A stretch of 9,824 bases of DNA. It comes from JBATBW01 sp049662565 (GTDB lineage Bacteria; Bacillota_I; Bacilli_A; Erysipelotrichales; Erysipelotrichaceae). The notes below the pieces were generated by a model. It did no database searches and was not told where the DNA came from. It was given only the letters and a program-made list of their open reading frames with translations. Shown here piece after piece: positions 6,485 to 9,824 of the stretch. The stretch covers positions 1-9,824 of the forward strand of contig JBATBW010000133.1 in NCBI GenBank assembly GCA_049662565.1, written 5' to 3'. The position numbers and the translations under genes are program-made. Every line of letters begins with the position of its first letter. Within the stretch, counting starts at the first letter, position 1.

Positions 6485-7560
6485 TGAAAAATATAACCGG
6501 CAATCAAATTCAACTAACCATATTTGGCGAAAGTCACAGTGAATTAATGGGCATCACCATTAATGGCTTTCCTTGCGGAATTAAAATCGAAGAAGAATTT
6601 ATTAACCAACACTTGCAACTTCGCCAACCAAGTTATCCTTTTAACACGTCAAGAAATGAAAAAGATCAATTTGAAATTGTTAGTGGCGTCTTTAATAACT
6701 ACTCAACTGGGATGCCGATAACTATTATAATTCCTAATAAAAATCAAAATTCTAAAGAATACAATAGCGAGACAATTCGTCCTAGCCACTGTGATTATAG
6801 TACAAAAATTAAATATCAAAACTATAATGACTATCGGGGAGGCGGAGCTTTTAGTGGTCGCTTAAGCGCCCTGTTAGTCGCAGCTGGTAGCATATTTATC
6901 AATGTCCTCCAACAAAAAAACATTAATATTATTACTCATATTTATCAATACAATGATTTAATCGATGAAATCGATATGAATAACCTTCCCAATTATGATA
7001 AAACGGATAACCTTGTGGTCTTTGATCCAATTATGAAGGAACAAATCATCAATAACCTCCTTCAACTACAAGATGATTCCCACGGTGCAACTTTACAAAC
7101 TATCATCACTAACCTTCCCGTAGGTATTGGGGAACCCTACTTCGATTCTTTTGAAAGTCACCTATCATCTTTAATATTTTCCATCGGGGGCGTTAAAGGG
7201 ATCAGCTTTGGTTTAGGCTTTGACTTCGCTCACCAATTAGGATCAACCTCTAATGATGAATTTTATTATGATGAAAACCAAAATATTAAAACCTTTACTA
7301 ATAATAATGGTGGTATCAATGGTGGTATTACTAATGGTATGCCAGTGTACTTTAAAACCGCCATTAAACCAACCCCATCAATCAGTAAAATCCAAAAAAC
7401 AATAAATTTAACTACTAAACAAAATACAAACATTAAAATTGAAGGTCGCCATGATCGCTTCTTACCTAATCGCATTATTCCAGTTATAAATGCCCTTAGT
7501 GCTTTTGCCATTTGTGATTTAGGAATAGAAGCTTTTGGCAAGGAGTGGCTAAAGTCATGA
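6484..7560 (+). CDS. aroC: Chorismate synthase
   Basis: This cytoplasmic enzyme converts 5-enolpyruvylshikimate-3-phosphate to chorismate by an anti-1,4 elimination of phosphate that needs reduced FMN. At 358 residues it has the family length. Motifs in order are FGESHSELMGITINGFPCG (14-32, with catalytic-region His18), SGVFNNYSTGMPITI (67-81), RPSHCDYSTKIKY (99-111, His102), DYRGGGAFSGRLSALLVAAG (116-135, the FMN and substrate loop) and GRHDRFLPNRIIPVINAL (321-338, Asp324). The usual GESHG is GESHS here and GRHDP is GRHDR; the catalytic His, His and Asp positions are kept. ATG 6484 sits in TAATG with the preceding gene and has AAGGAGA 5-6 nt upstream. The TGA stop overlaps the next ATG (ATGA), so translation is probably coupled on both sides. 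Confidence 0.95.
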   Translation: MKNITGNQIQLTIFGESHSELMGITINGFPCGIKIEEEFINQHLQLRQPSYPFNTSRNEKDQFEIVSGVFNNYSTGMPITIIIPNKNQNSKEYNSETIRPSHCDYSTKIKYQNYNDYRGGGAFSGRLSALLVAAGSIFINVLQQKNINIITHIYQYNDLIDEIDMNNLPNYDKTDNLVVFDPIMKEQIINNLLQLQDDSHGATLQTIITNLPVGIGEPYFDSFESHLSSLIFSIGGVKGISFGLGFDFAHQLGSTSNDEFYYDENQNIKTFTNNNGGINGGITNGMPVYFKTAIKPTPSISKIQKTINLTTKQNTNIKIEGRHDRFLPNRIIPVINALSAFAICDLGIEAFGKEWLKS

Positions 7561-8783
7561 AATTAGGTCTACTATCTACTAGTCTAAAACACTCTTATTC
7601 GGCCCAAATTCATCAAAAGTTATCCAATAATGAATATAACTACTACGAAGTAGAACCTAAAGATCTCAAAGACTTTTTAACTAATCCCCATTTTGATGGC
7701 CTAAATGTCACTATTCCCTATAAACAAAGCGTTATTCCATATTTAGATGAAATAGATGACATCGCCAAAGAAATTAACAGCGTTAATACTATTGTCTATC
7801 ACAATAATAAACTCAAAGGATACAATACGGATTATTTAGGATTTGATTATTTAATCAAACACCATAATATCATTATTAAAGATAAAAATATTACTATTTT
7901 AGGAACCGGTGGTTCTAGTCAAAGTGTTGCCTATTACTGTAGGAAAAATCAAGCCAAAAATATCAATATCATTTCTCGTAACAAAGATAATTATCTTCAT
8001 TATGATCAAATACATAGTGGCGATATCATCGTCAATACGACACCAGTTGGAATGTATCCAAACTTAAATGAACAAATAAACCTGATAAACACCAACTACC
8101 AATATGCCATTGATCTAATATATAATCCTTTGAACACCTCTTTTCTTCAATTCTTTGATCAAAAGACCATTAAAATAAACGGTTTATTGATGTTAGTAGC
8201 TCAAGCCTACTATTCACATCAATTATTTCTAAAACAAAAATTAAATAAACAACAAATAATTGATATTTATCATCAATTAAAAGATCAATTAACTAATATT
8301 GTCCTTATTGGTATGCCAACTTGTGGCAAAAGCACATTAGGGAAATTACTAAGTGAAAAACTAAATAAAACCTTTAAAGACACTGACCAATTAATTATTG
8401 ATAAAATAAATATGAGTATTGCCGACTATATCAACAAATATGAAATTACTAATTTTCGTAAATTAGAAAAAGAAGTGATTTTTAACTTACAAAAAACAAC
8501 TAATAGTATTATTGCCACCGGTGGAGGAAGTATCTTAGATTATGATAATATAAAAAACTTATCATATAATTCATTTATAATCTTTATAGATCGTCCTTTA
8601 TCCTTATTAAAAAGTGATAACGATCATCCTTTAAGCAACAACATCAACAAATTAAATCAACTATACGAACAACGATTACCTTTATATCAGCAATATAGTA
8701 ATTGCATCATCAAAAATGATCAAACTATTGAAAACACAATAGAAAAAATAAAGGAGGCCTATGACCAATATCTTAGTTATTAA
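7557..8783 (+). CDS. Bifunctional shikimate dehydrogenase-shikimate kinase fusion
   Basis: One 408-residue chain carries two consecutive enzymes. Residues 1 to about 243 are AroE (3-dehydroshikimate to shikimate, NADPH): SLKHSYSAQIH (9-19), NVTIPYK with catalytic Lys56, GYNTD with Asp92, dinucleotide loop GTGGSS (116-121), NTTPVGMYP (160-168) and NGLLMLVAQA (208-217). Residues from about 246 are AroK (shikimate to shikimate 3-phosphate, ATP): Walker A GMPTCGKST (252-260), DTD (275-277), FRKLE with Arg301, ATGGGS (320-325) and QRLPLY with Arg373. The lid, usually RPLL, reads HPLS (His357). The linker is short with no stop or start between the domains. I chose ATG 7557 over GTG 7545 because the AAGGAG site (7540-7545) overlaps the GTG, and MKLGLLSTSLKHSYS is the normal AroE N-terminus. 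The start overlaps aroC by 4 nt. Confidence 0.93.
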   Translation: MKLGLLSTSLKHSYSAQIHQKLSNNEYNYYEVEPKDLKDFLTNPHFDGLNVTIPYKQSVIPYLDEIDDIAKEINSVNTIVYHNNKLKGYNTDYLGFDYLIKHHNIIIKDKNITILGTGGSSQSVAYYCRKNQAKNINIISRNKDNYLHYDQIHSGDIIVNTTPVGMYPNLNEQINLINTNYQYAIDLIYNPLNTSFLQFFDQKTIKINGLLMLVAQAYYSHQLFLKQKLNKQQIIDIYHQLKDQLTNIVLIGMPTCGKSTLGKLLSEKLNKTFKDTDQLIIDKINMSIADYINKYEITNFRKLEKEVIFNLQKTTNSIIATGGGSILDYDNIKNLSYNSFIIFIDRPLSLLKSDNDHPLSNNINKLNQLYEQRLPLYQQYSNCIIKNDQTIENTIEKIKEAYDQYLSY

Positions 8784-9213
8784 CGGTGTGAACCTTAATA
8801 TGTTAGGAATCAGAGAAACTAATATCTACGGTAACCAAACTTATTTAGATTTATACAACTATATCAAAGCTTATGCTTATCAAGAAAAATTAGATATTAC
8901 TATTAAACAATCAAATTACGAAGGAGAAATAGTCGAATATATCCAAAAAGCTTACCAAAAATATGATGGCATTATTATCAATGCCGGTGCCTATTCCCAC
9001 ACTTCTATCGCCATCTTAGATGCTTTAAAAAGTGTGAATATCCCCACTATCGAAGTCCATCTAACTAATATTAAAGAAAGAGAAAGCTATCGCCATCATT
9101 CATATATTGAAGAATATGCCCTTAAAACTATTAGTGGTTTTAGTTTTGAAGGCTATATCATGGCCATAAAAGAAATGATTAAATATCTCAATGAAAACAA
9201 TTCAAGTAAATAG
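8761..9213 (+). CDS. aroQ: Type II 3-dehydroquinate dehydratase
   Basis: This 150-residue enzyme dehydrates 3-dehydroquinate to 3-dehydroshikimate, the substrate of the AroE domain encoded just upstream. Type II enzymes are small flavodoxin-like proteins that form dodecamers. Motifs in order are INGVNLNMLGIRETNIYG (7-24, catalytic Tyr23), QSNYEGEIVEYI (about 50-61, where QSNHEG is usual), GIIINAGAYSHTSIAILDAL (where INPGAY is usual) and the active-site EVHLTNIKERESYRHHS with its catalytic His. Length is normal. ATG 8761 overlaps the end of the aroE-aroK gene by 23 nt, and AAAGGAGG lies only 3-4 nt before it, inside that gene. The His-to-Tyr and Pro-to-Ala changes are at positions near the active site but not the catalytic pair, so activity is expected. 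Confidence 0.95.
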   Translation: MTNILVINGVNLNMLGIRETNIYGNQTYLDLYNYIKAYAYQEKLDITIKQSNYEGEIVEYIQKAYQKYDGIIINAGAYSHTSIAILDALKSVNIPTIEVHLTNIKERESYRHHSYIEEYALKTISGFSFEGYIMAIKEMIKYLNENNSSK

Positions 9214-9824
9214 TAGTAAAAGCATCGCCCATCGTTCAATAATCTGTGCTAGTCTTAGTAATAAAACTAGTACTATTTCACATGTGGATTTTTGTGATGA
9301 TGTCAATGCAACTATTGAATGTTTAAAAGCTTTAGGAACTACCATCACCATTATCAATGACCAAGTAATAGTTAATGGTTCCACCACTTTCACAAAACAA
9401 CCAAAAGTAATTGATGTCAATGAAAGTGGTAGCACTCTTCGTTTTTTAATTCCTTTAATATTATTACACCAAGAACAAATAATTATCAAAACATCAAATA
9501 ATTTGATCAACCGACCATTAGATGTCTATGAACAGTTATTTAACATTAATAAAAAAGGGCAAGAAATTCATATTAGTGGCAAACTAACTAATCTTAATAT
9601 TAAGATATTAGGCAACATATCTTCCCAATTTATTACTGGTTTATTATTTGCGTTACCATTACTACCAATAGAAAGTACACTTTCTATTATTGAACCTTAT
9701 GAATCTAAACAATATGTTCATTTAACTATTGATATCTTAAATAAATATGGTATAACGATTAATCAGAACAATAATATTTATAATGTTTTACCTAACCAAC
9801 AATATCATAATTATGATATTGAAG
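9191..9824 (+). CDS. aroA: EPSP synthase (3-phosphoshikimate 1-carboxyvinyltransferase), 5' part
   Basis: The frame from ATG 9191 is open to the window end (211 codons), about half of a normal enzyme. It joins phosphoenolpyruvate to shikimate 3-phosphate, giving the substrate of AroC. Motifs seen are SSKSIAHRSIICASLS (8-23, substrate-binding Lys-Ser and Arg), NESGSTLRFLIPL (about 79-91, the Arg-containing PEP loop in the form common in Clostridia-like sequences), NRPLDVYEQL and GNISSQFITGLLFALPLL (the Ser-Ser-Gln substrate motif). The N-terminus is short, starting directly on the first strand. ATG 9191 overlaps the end of aroQ by 23 nt. I see no good ribosome binding site in the 15 nt before it, and an in-frame TGA at 9176-9178 rules out a longer start, so reinitiation after aroQ is likely. 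Confidence 0.93.
   Translation, partial: MKTIQVNSSKSIAHRSIICASLSNKTSTISHVDFCDDVNATIECLKALGTTITIINDQVIVNGSTTFTKQPKVIDVNESGSTLRFLIPLILLHQEQIIIKTSNNLINRPLDVYEQLFNINKKGQEIHISGKLTNLNIKILGNISSQFITGLLFALPLLPIESTLSIIEPYESKQYVHLTIDILNKYGITINQNNNIYNVLPNQQYHNYDIE

Noticed and set aside
7266..7541. 91-aa minus-strand frame inside aroC
   Set aside because: It lies wholly within a well-supported gene on the other strand, has no family features, and its hydrophobicity reflects complemented Asn/Lys-rich codons.
7545..7556. GTG start giving an aroE-aroK protein 4 residues longer
   Set aside because: The GTG overlaps the AAGGAG ribosome site itself, while ATG 7557 is 11 nt beyond it and gives the standard AroE N-terminus.
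9202..9510. 102-aa minus-strand frame at the right end
   Set aside because: It is antisense to aroA, which is clearly coding by its EPSP synthase motifs.

Overview
This is a low-GC, Gram-positive-type chromosomal window, probably from the Bacillota (Erysipelotrichia or a nearby Bacilli-like lineage). The grounds are AT-rich coding sequence, strong AGGAGG-type ribosome binding sites, a T-box leader, and standard stop use (TGA ends aroC, tryptophan is TGG), which argues against code-4 Mollicutes. The lineage is inferred, not proven.

Positions 1-5316 are on the minus strand. At the left edge is the 5' part of a secreted protein built from repeats of exactly 110 codons. Its signal peptide and repeat region lie in different frames, so a one-base frameshift sits near 970-985. 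Next is the methionine ABC importer metN-metI-metQ (3733 down to 1239), with tight coupling between genes. It is preceded by a sigma-A promoter and a T-box leader whose predicted specifier is AUG (Met), and followed by a terminator. Upstream lie a membrane-anchored orphan of 175 aa and a cytosolic cyclophilin-type peptidyl-prolyl isomerase.

A 67-bp divergent promoter region (5317-5383) separates these from the plus-strand operon, which runs off the right edge: a YibE/F-family membrane protein, aroC (chorismate synthase), a fused aroE-aroK (shikimate dehydrogenase plus shikimate kinase), aroQ (type II dehydroquinase) and the start of aroA (EPSP synthase). All junctions overlap (1, 4, 23 and 23 nt), so the genes are probably one translationally coupled transcript. 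Together they cover dehydroquinate to chorismate. The two earlier steps (DAHP synthase and dehydroquinate synthase) are not in the window.

I see no mobile element, CRISPR array, tRNA or rRNA. No undescribed multi-gene system is evident. The most noteworthy items are the frameshifted repeat protein, the Met T-box controlling a transporter, the AroE-AroK fusion with an altered kinase lid, and the YibE/F protein joined to the shikimate operon.
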